A stretch of DNA of 64,000 nt from Actinoplanes teichomyceticus ATCC 31121 (GCF_003711105.1 NZ_CP023865.1:1958001-2022000), one strand, 5' to 3'; shown: positions 8,377 through 17,461, counted from the first letter of the stretch. The notes: generated from the letters alone by a model not told the origin. Translations and numbers: made by a program.

Positions 8377-9258
8377 ATGAAGACGTCACCCATCCTCGCC
8401 GGCGCGGCCGGCATGGTCTTCGTCGGCGGCGGCGTCGCGGTCAGCGGCCACCTCGCGGACGCGCCGCACCTGACGGTCCAGGCGCTCCGGTACGCGGTCG
8501 CCTGCCTGCTCCTTCTCGCCTGGGCGCGGTGGACCCGGACCCGGCTGCGCCGGCCACGCGGCGCCGAGTGGCTCTGGCTGCTCGGCGTGACCGTGGCCGG
8601 TCTGCTGGTCTTCAACATCGCCCTGGTGCACGGGGCGCGCCACGCCGAACCGGCCGTCCTCGGGGTGGCCGTGGCCTGCGTCCCGGTCCTGCTCGCGGCC
8701 GGCGGCCCGCTGCTGGAGGGCCGCGGGCCGGCTCCTCGGGTGCTGCTCGCCGCAGCCGTCGTCACGCTCGGCGCGGTCCTGGTCGAGGGGCTGGGCCGGA
8801 CCGACGCGACCGGGGTGTTCTGGGCCGTCGTCACGTTCGCCGGCGAGGCGCTGTTCACCCTGCTCGCCGTGCCGGTGCTGGGCCGGCACGGCCCGCTCGG
8901 CGTCTCCGTGCACGCCACCTGGCTCGCCACCGCGATGTTCGGCGTCCTCGGCCCGCTCACCGAGGGGCCGTCCGCGGTCACCCGGCTGCACACCGACGAC
9001 GTGCTGGCCGGCGCCTACCTGGCGGCCGGGGTCACCGCCGCCGCCTTCCTCCTCTGGTACACCTGCGTGACGCGGATCGGCGCCGGACGTGCCGGGCTGC
9101 TGACCGGCGTCGCCCCGGTCGCCGCGGCCCTCACCGGGACGGCGCTGGGCGCGCCGCCGCCCGGCCCGCTGGTCTGGGCCGGCATCGCCACGGTCGCGGG
9201 CGGCCTCGCCGTCGGCCTGACCGCGCGCACCCCGGCCCCGGCCGTGGCCGCCACCTGA
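8377..9258 (+). CDS. EamA/DMT-family transporter
   Basis: About 293 residues with ten predicted membrane helices arranged as two EamA repeats, typical of metabolite exporters of the drug/metabolite transporter superfamily. ATG 8377 is chosen because GGGAG lies 10 nt upstream; ATG 8368 is in frame but only 1 nt from that site. It is divergent from, and presumably controlled by, the MocR regulator through the repeats between them. MocR partners are often linked to amino acid or vitamin B6 metabolites; the substrate is not known. Confidence 0.88.
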   Translation: MKTSPILAGAAGMVFVGGGVAVSGHLADAPHLTVQALRYAVACLLLLAWARWTRTRLRRPRGAEWLWLLGVTVAGLLVFNIALVHGARHAEPAVLGVAVACVPVLLAAGGPLLEGRGPAPRVLLAAAVVTLGAVLVEGLGRTDATGVFWAVVTFAGEALFTLLAVPVLGRHGPLGVSVHATWLATAMFGVLGPLTEGPSAVTRLHTDDVLAGAYLAAGVTAAAFLLWYTCVTRIGAGRAGLLTGVAPVAAALTGTALGAPPPGPLVWAGIATVAGGLAVGLTARTPAPAVAAT

Positions 9259-9266
9259 CGCCACCG

Positions 9267-9286
9267 CCCCCGGCCACGCCCGGGGG
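9267..9286. terminator. GC hairpin between convergent genes
   Basis: CCCCCGG and CCGGGGG separated by 6 nt, just after the transporter stop and before the end of the convergent hydrolase gene. No T tract; could serve both strands. Confidence 0.4.
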
Positions 9287-9358
9287 TGCGAGGGCCGCGC
9301 CGATCGCCGCGGGACGCCCCGGCCGTACCCGGGGAAATCCGGCCGCGAGCGGCGGGGA

Positions 9359-10669
9359 TCACGCCAGGTCGTACGGGTTCCGGCTGTAGCGGAAGGTGGC
9401 GATGTCCAGCCCGGTGACCGTGCCGTCCGGGGCGCGCAGCACGGACAGCACCTCGCCCTCGTCGCTGCCGGCGGCGCCGCGCCAGCGGTCCGGGGCCTCG
9501 CGGTGGAACCGGGTGTGCCGGCCCGGGCCGGTCATCACCAGGCCGGCGCCCACCGGGGCGACGTCGTACTCCCGGCCCATCCACCACCAGCGGCCGCAGA
9601 CCTCCGCGGCCTCGCCGGTCGGCGGCGCGGGCGGCTGCCAGGCCGGCGCGGGCGCGGCCGGCTCGTGGTCCAGCACCGTGGTCAGCGCGCGCAGGCCGAG
9701 GTCCATGATGCTCTCGCCACCGGCGAAGCCGTAGGCGTTGGCGAACACCACCACGCCCATCCGGCTGCGCCGGTGCACGGCGAGATGGGCGAGGTAACCG
9801 GGCATCGAGCCACCGTGCCCGACGTGGACGCGCTCGCCGACCCGGAACAGTTGCGGGCCCAGACCGTGGCCGGCCGTCCACGACTCCGGATCGCTGATCG
9901 CCACCGGGCTGCACATCTCGTCGACGGTCTCCCGGGCCAGCACGGCCGGGGCCGGGTCGGCCAGGAAACCGGCCCACTTGGCCATGTCGGTGACCGTGGA
10001 CCAGAGCTGCCCGGCGGGGGCCATCGCGCCGGTGTCCGCGCGCGGCTGCTCGTGCAGCGTGCCGCCCAGCGCGTGCACCACGTACCCGCGGGCGTACGGC
10101 TCCACCGGGTGGTACGTGGTGCGCCGCATACCCAGCGGGTCCAGCACCCGCTTGGTGGCCAGCTCCGCCCAGCTCTGCCCGGTGACCCGGCTGAGCACCG
10201 CGCCGAGCAGGCCGTACGCCAGGTTCGAGTAGCGGTGGCGGCGGAACGGCGGGCCGGTCAGCTTCTCGTACGTCAGCCCGGCCAGCAACCGGTCCACGTC
10301 CCCGCCGGCGGTGCGCTCCCACCACGGGCCGTCCGGCTCCCGTTGCAGCCCGGAGACGTGCCCGAGCAGCTGACGCAGGGTGACGCCGCCGATCGGGGTG
10401 CCCGGCAGGTGCCGGTAGAGCAGGTCGTCGAGGGCGAAGAAGCCCTCGTCGCGCAGCTGCATGACCAGTGTCGCGGTGATCGTCTTGGTGATCGAACCGA
10501 GCCGGTACTGGGTCTTCGGGTCGGGCCTCGGGGTCTCCCCGGCACCGGTGAAGTGCAGCACCGCCCGGTCCCGCAGCACGGCCAGCGCCAGTGACGGCAC
10601 CCGGCCGGCGGACTGTGCCCGGGCGGCGATCTCCTCGATCCGCCGGGCGGTCTCCGGAAGCAGTGTCAC
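9359..10669 (-). CDS. Serine hydrolase of the class C beta-lactamase/esterase family
   Basis: 436 residues from GTG 10669, preceded by AGGAGG at 9 nt, so the longer open frame upstream is rejected. The catalytic SxxK motif is GSITKT (about residue 65), YSN is present as RYSNLAYG, and the third motif is HGGSMPG. A C-terminal beta-rich domain of about 100 residues follows the catalytic domain. No signal peptide is visible, so it is probably cytoplasmic. Family members are D-Ala-D-Ala peptidases, esterases or beta-lactamases; this sequence does not decide between them. Confidence 0.88.
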   Translation of the reverse strand: MTLLPETARRIEEIAARAQSAGRVPSLALAVLRDRAVLHFTGAGETPRPDPKTQYRLGSITKTITATLVMQLRDEGFFALDDLLYRHLPGTPIGGVTLRQLLGHVSGLQREPDGPWWERTAGGDVDRLLAGLTYEKLTGPPFRRHRYSNLAYGLLGAVLSRVTGQSWAELATKRVLDPLGMRRTTYHPVEPYARGYVVHALGGTLHEQPRADTGAMAPAGQLWSTVTDMAKWAGFLADPAPAVLARETVDEMCSPVAISDPESWTAGHGLGPQLFRVGERVHVGHGGSMPGYLAHLAVHRRSRMGVVVFANAYGFAGGESIMDLGLRALTTVLDHEPAAPAPAWQPPAPPTGEAAEVCGRWWWMGREYDVAPVGAGLVMTGPGRHTRFHREAPDRWRGAAGSDEGEVLSVLRAPDGTVTGLDIATFRYSRNPYDLA

Positions 10670-10779
10670 GGTGGGGGCCCTCCTGCTGTGCGACTGACAG
10701 GTACAACTGCCCGGGGACGGTTCGGCTACGCCGCGCACCGGCATCGCCCGCAGTGCGCGGACGTGACACGATCGTTGAT

Positions 10780-11229
10780 GTGGAAGCCGTAATCTGGATC
10801 GTTCTCGCCGTCGCGCTGGCGATCGGTGAGGCGTTCACCGCGACCATTCTGATCATCTTCTTCGCGGCCGGCGCCGCCGCGGCGGCGGTGGCCGCGGCCC
10901 TCGGCGCCAACCTGCTTCTCCAGGTCATCGTGTTCGCGCTGGTCTCCGGGCTGTCGGTGGCGGCGGTCCGGCCGTTGATCATGAGGCATGCGCGGTCCGC
11001 GCTGGAGAGCGGCGACACCCCGTTCGGCATCGAGGCGATGGAGGGGCACCACGGCACGGTGCTCGAGGACGTGGATGCCGACCACGGCCAGATCCGGATC
11101 GAGGGGGAGATCTGGCAGGCCCGCTCCTTCGACGGCCGGGAGACCTTCCCCGCCGGTCAGCGGGTGCGCGTGGTCAAGATCCGGGGCGCCACCGCACTCG
11201 TCTGGCACGACGATCTGCCCGACGTCTGA
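10780..11229 (+). CDS. NfeD-like membrane protein
   Basis: 149 residues with two or three N-terminal membrane helices (VIWIVLAVALAIGEAFTA and the Ala-rich segment after it). A short soluble C-terminal OB-fold-like domain contains GHHGTVLEDVDADHGQIRIEGE-type strands and ends in ALVWHDD. NfeD proteins pair with SPFH/stomatin proteins in membrane microdomains, and the next gene is exactly that partner, 30 bp downstream. GTG 10780 is the best start; CACGAT 7 nt upstream resembles the leaderless box but lacks its first T. Confidence 0.85.
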   Translation: MEAVIWIVLAVALAIGEAFTATILIIFFAAGAAAAAVAAALGANLLLQVIVFALVSGLSVAAVRPLIMRHARSALESGDTPFGIEAMEGHHGTVLEDVDADHGQIRIEGEIWQARSFDGRETFPAGQRVRVVKIRGATALVWHDDLPDV

Positions 11230-11259
11230 AAGAACACTTCTGTCACATAGAGAGGCGCC

Positions 11260-12378
11260 ATGGAAGCTGTCATCGCTGTCCTGGTCATAGTCATCGCCAT
11301 CTTCGCGGTGACCACCATCGTCCGGTCCATCCGGATCGTTCCCCAGCAGCGGATGGACGTCGTGGAGCGGCTGGGCCGGTACAAGCGGACGCTCAGCCCG
11401 GGGCTGAACCTGCTGGTGCCGTTCATCGACGCGGTGCGCAGCAAGGTGGACATGCGCGAGCAGGTGGTGTCGTTCCCGCCGCAGCCGGTGATCACCTCGG
11501 ACAACCTGGTCGTCTCGATCGACACCGTGCTCTACTTCAAGGTCGTCGACCCGGTCCGGGCCACCTACGAGATCGCCAACTTCCTGCAGGCGATCGAGCA
11601 GCTCACGGTCACCACGCTGCGTAACGTCATCGGCTCGCTCGACCTGGAGCGGGCGCTGACCAGCCGGGAGGAGATCAACCGGCACCTCTCCACGGTGCTG
11701 GACGAGACCACCGGCCGGTGGGGCATCAAGGTCACCCGCGTGGAGATCAAAGCGATCGAGCCGCCGCCCAGCATCCGCGACTCGATGGAGAAGCAGATGC
11801 GCGCGGAACGGGAGCGGCGCGCCACGATCCTCAACGCCGAGGGCCACAAGCAGGCGCAGATCCTCACCGCCGAGGGTGAGAAGCAGGCCGCCGTGCTGCG
11901 CGCCGACGGTGACCGGCAGTCGCGCATCCTGCAGGCCGAGGGTCAGGCCAAGGCCATCCGTACCGTCTTCGACGCGATCCACCAGGCCAACCCGTCGCAG
12001 AAGGTGCTGGCGTACCAGTACCTGCAGTCGCTGCCGCAGATCGCCAACGGCTCGGCGAACAAGGTGTGGATCGTCCCGACCGAGCTGACCAAGGCCCTGG
12101 AGGGGCTGGGCGGCGCGCTCGGTGGCCTGGCCACCATGGCCGGCGACACCCCGTCGCCGCGGGTCGACTCCGATGCCGTGGAGCGTGAGGCGGTGGCGGC
12201 CGCGCAGGCCGCGGCCGAGGAGGCGCAGCGGGTGGACGCCGAGGTGCGCGCCGCCGAGGCGCAGGTCTCCGGGGAACCGGAGGGCGCCGCGGCGCTGTCG
12301 GCGGGGGAGCCGGTGCCGCCGTCGGCGGCGCTGGGCGGGACCGACCGCAGCGATGCCCACCAGATCGAGCGCGCCTGA
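11260..12378 (+). CDS. SPFH/Band 7 (stomatin/QmcA-like) protein
   Basis: 372 residues. One N-terminal membrane helix, then an SPFH domain from about residue 25 (RIVPQQRMDVVERLGRYKR and SPGLNLLVPF). A long coiled coil with repeated AEGxKQAQIL/AEGEKQAAVL elements spans about residues 185-235, followed by an Ala/Glu-rich tail. These proteins form large cages or rings at the inner membrane with NfeD, whose gene precedes it. AGAGAGG lies upstream of ATG 11260. The tail (residues 300-372) is low complexity. Confidence 0.92.
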   Translation: MEAVIAVLVIVIAIFAVTTIVRSIRIVPQQRMDVVERLGRYKRTLSPGLNLLVPFIDAVRSKVDMREQVVSFPPQPVITSDNLVVSIDTVLYFKVVDPVRATYEIANFLQAIEQLTVTTLRNVIGSLDLERALTSREEINRHLSTVLDETTGRWGIKVTRVEIKAIEPPPSIRDSMEKQMRAERERRATILNAEGHKQAQILTAEGEKQAAVLRADGDRQSRILQAEGQAKAIRTVFDAIHQANPSQKVLAYQYLQSLPQIANGSANKVWIVPTELTKALEGLGGALGGLATMAGDTPSPRVDSDAVEREAVAAAQAAAEEAQRVDAEVRAAEAQVSGEPEGAAALSAGEPVPPSAALGGTDRSDAHQIERA

Positions 12379-12423
12379 CGTGACGGCCGGCCGGCCTCTC
12401 GGCCGTCTGGCGCCGCGGCACTG

Positions 12424-12600
12424 CTGACCGGCGGTCCGCCGCAGGTCCGTTGACCGGCGGTCCGCCGCAGGTCCGTTGACCGGCGGTCCGCCGCAGGTCC
12501 GTTGACCGGCGGTCCGCCGCAGGTCCGCTGACCGGCGGTCCGCCGCAGGTCCGCTGGCCGGCGGTCCGCCGCAGGTCCGCTGACCGGCGGTCCGCCGCGC
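12424..12600. repeat. 26-bp tandem repeat, about 6.7 copies
   Basis: Copies start at 12425 and repeat every 26 bp to 12581, each beginning TGACCGGCGGTCCGCCGCAG. One copy has TGGCC in place of TGACC. Each unit contains GGCGG-T-CCGCC, so RNA from the array could fold into a string of hairpins. It lies 46 bp after the SPFH stop. The period is not a multiple of three and the array is not translated. Confidence 0.95.
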
Positions 12601-12707
12601 CACCGCCGGTCGGCCGCCCCGACGGACGGTCCCGCGCGCGGTCGGCGGGTGGCATCGGTGTGGCCGGCACCGGCCGGGACCGCGGCCGGCTCGCCGGATG
12701 AGTGAAG

Positions 12708-12756
12708 CGGACGGTCCGCCCCACACGGGACGGACCGTCCGGCATTCCCGGCTTTT
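12708..12756 (+). terminator. Inverted repeat with 11-bp arms and downstream T5
   Basis: CGGACGGTCCG at 12708 and CGGACCGTCCG at 12731 with a 12-nt loop, followed after about 10 nt by five T residues. Likely terminates the nfeD-SPFH transcript. Confidence 0.5.
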
Positions 12757-12866
12757 TCCTGAGATGTGGCTCACATGGCGTTGTGGGTTTGGCATGCTTC
12801 GTCTCGGATTTCCGACCGGTTCCCCCCGGCCGCTCGGCATGTTGCCCCTGCGAGCGAGGCGGAGCC

Positions 12867-13544
12867 ATGAGCATCAGCCATCGTCAGACCGCCAGTGGCC
12901 GGCCCCTGCGGGTCGCCCCGGCCTGGGTCGGCGCCGCGACCCCGGTCGCCGGCTCACCGGCGGACCACCACCCCCTTCCGGTACGCGATGCCGTCTGGAT
13001 CTGGTCGGTCCGCCGATTCGCCCGGCTGGCCCTGTGGGCGCTGCCCGCGTCCGCCGTCCTCTACGGCTGGTTCACCCTCGGCGTGCACGTGCCGCCCGGC
13101 CCGCTGCCGATCGCGCTGCTGGCCGGCTGGCTGGCCGCGGTCTCCCTGATCGCCCTCGCCGGCCTGCTCGCCGGGTCGCGCACCCGGCGGATCGCGCTGA
13201 CCGGCCTGCTGATCACCCTGGCCGGCGCCACCCTGCTGCTGCCGCTGGCCGCGCTGCCCGAGGAGAGCGCCGCGGCCCGCGTCGCGCTCGCCCCCGGCCA
13301 GGTGCACACGCTGGTCGAGGCGGCCTGCGCGGTCTCCGGGGCCGGGGTGCTGCTGCTCGGCTGGGCGGTGTTCCGCTCGAAGCTGGTCAACCCGGCCGAC
13401 GGGGTGCTGCTGATGCTGGCCGCGATGACGCTCGGCGCCGGGTCGTACGGGGTCAAGCCGGTGCCCACGGTCGGCGCGCTGCTGCTGCTCGCCGCCGGGA
13501 TGGGACTCGCCTGGACGGGCGGCCGGCTGCTGCCGCGCGCCTGA
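12867..13544 (+). CDS. Polytopic membrane protein, unknown function
   Basis: 225 residues from ATG 12867, preceded by GGCGGAG. About six hydrophobic helices (for example LALWALPASAVLYGWFTLG, LLAGWLAAVSLIALAGLLAG, LLITLAGATLLLPLAAL) with short loops. A 45-residue hydrophilic N terminus precedes them. I do not recognise the family. The 488-bp spacer before it holds the 26-bp array and the SPFH terminator. Confidence 0.75.
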   Translation: MSISHRQTASGRPLRVAPAWVGAATPVAGSPADHHPLPVRDAVWIWSVRRFARLALWALPASAVLYGWFTLGVHVPPGPLPIALLAGWLAAVSLIALAGLLAGSRTRRIALTGLLITLAGATLLLPLAALPEESAAARVALAPGQVHTLVEAACAVSGAGVLLLGWAVFRSKLVNPADGVLLMLAAMTLGAGSYGVKPVPTVGALLLLAAGMGLAWTGGRLLPRA

Positions 13545-13591
13545 GCCGCGGTCCGGATCGGCCAGCGCGCCGGCTCCCGGACCGGCGGCGC

Positions 13592-13613
13592 GGCCACCCC
13601 GCGAAGGGTGGCC
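13592..13613 (+). terminator. Hairpin GGCCACCC/GGGTGGCC
   Basis: Eight-bp perfect arms with a 6-nt loop, 48 bp after the membrane-protein stop. No T tract. Confidence 0.4.
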
Positions 13614-13752
13614 TCGTCCCGCACCGGCTACATCCTTCGGCGTACGCGCCCCTACGACTTCGGCCGGACGTGCCCGCCGCGGCCCGCCGGTAGGTTCGCC
13701 GACGAGGGACCGGGACGTACCCGGCGATCCCAGGGCGACCGCGAGGGGCACG

Positions 13753-13944
13753 ATGACCAGAAACCTGCTGACCGGCTCGGCGACCTTCGTGATCGGCCTG
13801 TTGCTGTGGCTGTTCACCGGCGACATCGAGATCCCGGTGGTCACCCTGACGAAGGCCGGTGTGGTCCTCATGGTGATCGGCGCCGCCGAGGTGGGTTACG
13901 GGCTCTACCGGGCCGTCCGCGGACCGCGCCCGGCGCGGCGCTGA
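13753..13944 (+). CDS. Small two-helix membrane protein
   Basis: 63 residues: two hydrophobic helices (LTGSATFVIGLLLWLFTG and KAGVVLMVIGAAEVGYGLY) joined by GDIEIPVVTLT, with an Arg-rich C terminus. Resembles a small actinobacterial family of unknown function (possibly DUF5708, from memory). ATG 13753 follows GAGGGGC. The stop codon lies inside the first unit of the degenerate tandem array that follows. Confidence 0.75.
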   Translation: MTRNLLTGSATFVIGLLLWLFTGDIEIPVVTLTKAGVVLMVIGAAEVGYGLYRAVRGPRPARR

Positions 13945-14100
13945 GCGGGTCCCGGGCAGCGCTGAGCGGACCCACGCGGCGCTGAGCGGACCGGCGTGGC
14001 GTTGAGCGGGCGCGGCGCTGAGCGGACCCGGCGTGGCGCCGAGTGGGCCCACGCGGCACTGACCGCACCCGCCTCGGCGCTGAGCGGGCGCGGCGCCGGG
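13936..14100. repeat. Degenerate ~20-bp tandem repeat spanning a stop codon
   Basis: About eight diverged copies of GCGCTGAGCGG(G/A) plus 8-10 variable bases. TGA recurs at 13942, 13963, 13983, 14003, 14019, 14060 and 14081. The first TGA is the true stop of the small membrane protein; the remaining copies fill the gap up to the convergent SpoU gene. Confidence 0.8.
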
Positions 14101-14123
14101 CGGGCCCGCCCGGGACCGCCCGG

Positions 14124-14939
14124 TCAGGGCAACGCGTCGCGGGTCAGCTCGTAGAACGTGATGGCGGCCGCGGTGGCGACGTTCAGCGAGTCGACGTTGT
14201 TGTGCATCGGGATGGCCACCCGTACGTCACTGGCCGCCAGCGCCTCCCGGGTCAGGCCGGGGCCCTCCGCCCCGAGCAGCAGGGCGGGCCGTCGCCGCTG
14301 GTCCGCGGTGAGCGCCTGGAGGGCGACCGCGTCCGGCGCCGGGGTCAGGGCGAGCAGCGTGAAACCGGCGGCACGGATCGCGGCGAGCGGGTCCGGCCAG
14401 GTGTCGGTCTTGGTGTACGGGATGGCGAACACCTCGCCCATGCTGACCCGGACCGCCCGGCGGTAGAGCGGGTCGGCGCAGTTCGGGGAGAGCACGACCG
14501 CGTCGATGCCGAGCGCGGCGGCGCTGCGGAACAGCGCGCCCAGATTGGTGTGCGTGTTCAGGCCCTCCAGCACGGCCAGGTTCCGGGCCCCGGCGAGCAG
14601 CTCGGCCAGCGCCGGCAGCGGACGGCGATGGAACGAGGCGAGGATGCCGCGGTGCACGTGGAAGCCGGTGATCGCCTCCAGGACCGGCGGGGCGGCGGCG
14701 TACAGCGGGGCGTCGCCGGGCAGGCCGGTGAGCTGGCCGGCGCGCTTCTCGTCGACCAGCGCCGAACGCATCCGGTACCCGGCCCGCAGCGCCCGCTGGA
14801 TGACGAGCTCGCCCTCGGCGATGAACAGCCCGTTGGGCGGCTCCCAGCGGGTGCGCAGTTCGAGATCGGTCAGGGCGCGGTAGTCGCCGATGCGGGAGTC
14901 GTCGGGACTGGTGATGGCGATGGCTGGCACACCGAGCAT
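14124..14939 (-). CDS. SpoU/TrmH-family RNA 2'-O-methyltransferase
   Basis: 271 residues from ATG 14939. Substrate-binding N-terminal domain with NGLFIAEGELVIQRAL. SpoU catalytic domain has its three motifs: VLEGLNTHTNLGALFRSAAA, LLLGAEGPGLT and IPMHNNVDSLNVATAAAI. These form the trefoil knot that binds SAM. Likely methylates a ribose in rRNA or tRNA; the target nucleotide is not predictable. Divergent from the GNAT gene with a short shared spacer. Confidence 0.92.
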   Translation of the reverse strand: MLGVPAIAITSPDDSRIGDYRALTDLELRTRWEPPNGLFIAEGELVIQRALRAGYRMRSALVDEKRAGQLTGLPGDAPLYAAAPPVLEAITGFHVHRGILASFHRRPLPALAELLAGARNLAVLEGLNTHTNLGALFRSAAALGIDAVVLSPNCADPLYRRAVRVSMGEVFAIPYTKTDTWPDPLAAIRAAGFTLLALTPAPDAVALQALTADQRRRPALLLGAEGPGLTREALAASDVRVAIPMHNNVDSLNVATAAAITFYELTRDALP

Positions 14940-15010
14940 TGTGCCGATCCGTGGCGGGGCCGGTCGGTGCCGGTAGTGTCGCGGCCGTTGCCGTCGAGGG
15001 GAGTGGCTGG

Positions 15011-15583
15011 ATGAACAGGACACCGGAGCTGGTCACCGCGCGGTTGCGGCTGCGGCAGTGGACCGATGCGGACCTGGCCGGCTGGGCGGCGATGAACGCC
15101 GACCCGCGGGTCCGGGAGTTCTTCCCCGGCGCGCTCACCCGGGAGCAGGCCGCCGCGTCCCTCGACCATTTCCGCGCCGGGCTGGCCGCGCGCGGCTGGG
15201 GGTGGTGGGCGGTCGAGGTCACGGCGACCGGCGAGTTCATCGGGATGGCCGGGCTCGACCCGGTGGACGACGACGTCCCGGTCACCGGGGTCGAGGCGGG
15301 CTGGCGGCTGGCCGCGCCGGCGTGGGGGCACGGGTACGCGACCGAGGCGGCCCGGGCGGTGCTCGACCACGGGTTCCGCGTGCTGCGGCTGCCGGAGATC
15401 CTGGCCATCACGGTGGCCGGCAACGCCCGCTCCCGGGCGGTGATGGAGCGCCTGGGGATGGTCCACGACCGGTCCGCCGACTTCGACGACCGCACCGTGC
15501 CGCCCGGACCGCTGCGCCCCTCGGTCGTCTACCGGCTGAAGCGCCCGTGTGCGCGCCCCGATGCGGCAGTACGGTTGTACTGA
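15011..15583 (+). CDS. GNAT acetyltransferase (RimJ/RimL-like)
   Basis: 190 residues. ATG 15011 is supported by GAGGGGAG 7 nt upstream. Starts with ELVTARLRLRQWTDADLAGW, typical of the Acetyltransf_3 branch. The acetyl-CoA-binding stretch is WGHGYATEAARAVLDHGF, and VAGNARSRAVMERLGM gives the C-terminal Asn-x-xSxxxxE signature. Probably acetylates an N-terminal or side-chain amine of a protein or small molecule. Confidence 0.9.
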   Translation: MNRTPELVTARLRLRQWTDADLAGWAAMNADPRVREFFPGALTREQAAASLDHFRAGLAARGWGWWAVEVTATGEFIGMAGLDPVDDDVPVTGVEAGWRLAAPAWGHGYATEAARAVLDHGFRVLRLPEILAITVAGNARSRAVMERLGMVHDRSADFDDRTVPPGPLRPSVVYRLKRPCARPDAAVRLY

Positions 15584-15616
15584 GCGCTCGGTCCGCTTTC
15601 TCCGGGGGGGTGTCCG

Positions 15617-17458
15617 TTGTCGTCTGGTCAGGGATCAGACCCGCACCTGCTCGCCCTGCTGCGGGCCATCCGGCTCCGCCAGAGCGCGCCGGACGCGGCC
15701 GCCGCCGGCGCCGCCGACACGGCCGCCGCGCTGTCCGAGCTGTCCGCCGGCAAGCCGCCGCCGAAGCCCGAGCCGGCGCCGGACGCCGGGACACCGCCGC
15801 CGGCGGCGCCCGGCGCCGCCGGTGGGCGTGACCCGGGCGGCGCGACCAGGCCGGGCGGGCCGAAACGGGTCGGCGGCGTCGGGCGCGCAACGCCGGGCGG
15901 ACCCGGGCCGGGCGCCCGGGCCGCGACCTCGGAGGGTGACACGGTGGCAGGTCCGCAGGGCGGTGCGACGGCCGGGCGCTCCGGCGACGACGACCGGCCG
16001 CCCAAGGCCGGATCGGAGCTGCTCTGGCGCGGGGACCAGGGTGCTGCGCTGGGCCGGGCCGGGCTCGGCGCCGCGGCCCGGCGGCCGGGCGCCGCGGGGC
16101 CGCCGGATCGGGCGGCGAGTGCGGCCTACGGCGTACCGATCAATCGGGTCAATCCGATCAGCGGGATCAACCCGGCCGGACCGGCGACCCCGGTCCCGGC
16201 CGTCCCGGGCGTGCCGAAGGTGCGCCCGATCGGCGGCGCGGGCACCGAGTTCCCCTCGGTGACCCCGGCCGAGTACGCCGCGCACTTCGCCCATCGGACC
16301 GCCCGGCGCAACCTGCCCTCGGACGGCATGGACCCGGGCGACACCATGGCGCTGCGGGACACCCAACGGCTGCTCAGCACCGGCCTGACCTTCGCCGGCG
16401 GTGTCGACGAGGTGGCCGAGCGGCTGTGGGACGCGCTGCTGCAGGCCCAGCCGGACCTGCTCACCACGCTGCCCGGCACCCCGGACTCGCAGCGTGCCCA
16501 GCTGGCCCGGGCGCTGACCTGGCTGGTGCACCGGCTCGACGACCCGCCCGCCGTGGTCGCCGGGTGCGCGCAGCTGGGCGCGGCCCTGGCCGAGTGCGGC
16601 GTGCAGTGGAACCAGCTGCAGATGGTCAGCGCGGCGCTCGCCGAGGCGATGCGCGCCGGGATGGCGCCGGGCGTCTGGCGGCAGGAGTTCGACCACGCCT
16701 GGCGCTGGACCTGGCAGCACGTCTACGAGTGGCTCGTGCACGGGGGCACGCTGGTCGCCTACCAGCCGACCGTCTGGGAGACCGAGGTGGTCGGCCACCA
16801 GCTGCGCCGTCCCGACCTGGCGGTGGTGCAACTGCGGCCGTTCCTGCCGCTGCCCTACCGCCCGGGCCAGTACGCCCGGGTCGAGCTCGACGGCGTGCCC
16901 GGCGCCTGGCGGCCGTACTCCCTGGCCGGCGCCCCGCAGCGGGACGACGTGATCGAGCTGCACGTGCGGGCCAAGACCGAGACCGGGGTGAGCGGCACGC
17001 TGGTGCACCACACCCGGGTCGGCGACCGCATCCGGGTCGGCCGCGCCGAGGGCGCCATGGGCGTGCCCGCCGAGCCCGGCCGCGGCATGTTGATGATCGC
17101 CGGGGACACCGGGGTCGCGCCGATGAAGGCGATGCTCGCGCATCTGGCCGTGACCCAGGACCCGCGGCCGGCGGTGCTGTTCTGGGGCGTGCGCAACCTC
17201 GACGAGCTGTACGACATCGAGGAGCTGCTGGAGATCGCCGGGGAGGCGCCGCGGGCCACGGTGATCCCGGTGGTCTCCGAGGGCGATCCCGGGCCGTACC
17301 CGTACGGGCTGGTCACCGACGCGGTGGCGGCCTACGGCGAGTGGACCCGGCACGAGGTGTATCTGGCCGGTCCGCCGCTCATGCTGGCCGCGACCAGTCT
17401 CGCGCTGCAGCAGCTGGGCGTCTCCCCGCAGCGGATCCACCACGACGCCCCGGAGTGA
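15617..17458 (+). CDS. Flavohemoglobin-like globin-reductase fusion with long disordered N terminus
   Basis: 613 residues, TTG start after a GGGGGGTG ribosome site. Residues 1 to about 225 are Ala/Pro/Gly-rich and disordered. A globin-like domain spans about 230-375. A ferredoxin-reductase module follows: FAD motif RPYSLAG and NAD motifs MIAGDTGVAPMKAML and LAGPPLML. Flavohemoglobins use this layout to detoxify nitric oxide. At the place of the F-helix heme-ligand His the sequence reads LGAALAECGV, where relatives have LGxxHxxxGV, so the proximal His appears lost. The protein may therefore be a heme-free sensor or reductase. The stop is 3 bp from the convergent cupin gene's end. Confidence 0.85.
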   Translation: MSSGQGSDPHLLALLRAIRLRQSAPDAAAAGAADTAAALSELSAGKPPPKPEPAPDAGTPPPAAPGAAGGRDPGGATRPGGPKRVGGVGRATPGGPGPGARAATSEGDTVAGPQGGATAGRSGDDDRPPKAGSELLWRGDQGAALGRAGLGAAARRPGAAGPPDRAASAAYGVPINRVNPISGINPAGPATPVPAVPGVPKVRPIGGAGTEFPSVTPAEYAAHFAHRTARRNLPSDGMDPGDTMALRDTQRLLSTGLTFAGGVDEVAERLWDALLQAQPDLLTTLPGTPDSQRAQLARALTWLVHRLDDPPAVVAGCAQLGAALAECGVQWNQLQMVSAALAEAMRAGMAPGVWRQEFDHAWRWTWQHVYEWLVHGGTLVAYQPTVWETEVVGHQLRRPDLAVVQLRPFLPLPYRPGQYARVELDGVPGAWRPYSLAGAPQRDDVIELHVRAKTETGVSGTLVHHTRVGDRIRVGRAEGAMGVPAEPGRGMLMIAGDTGVAPMKAMLAHLAVTQDPRPAVLFWGVRNLDELYDIEELLEIAGEAPRATVIPVVSEGDPGPYPYGLVTDAVAAYGEWTRHEVYLAGPPLMLAATSLALQQLGVSPQRIHHDAPE

Positions 17459-17461
17459 CCC

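Noticed and set aside
8226..8993. ATG 8354 as the start of the MocR gene
   Set aside because: That frame reads MVRFEDQSQRYEVDQF and then leaves the HTH frame. Using it would need a frameshift; kept only as an alternative explanation.
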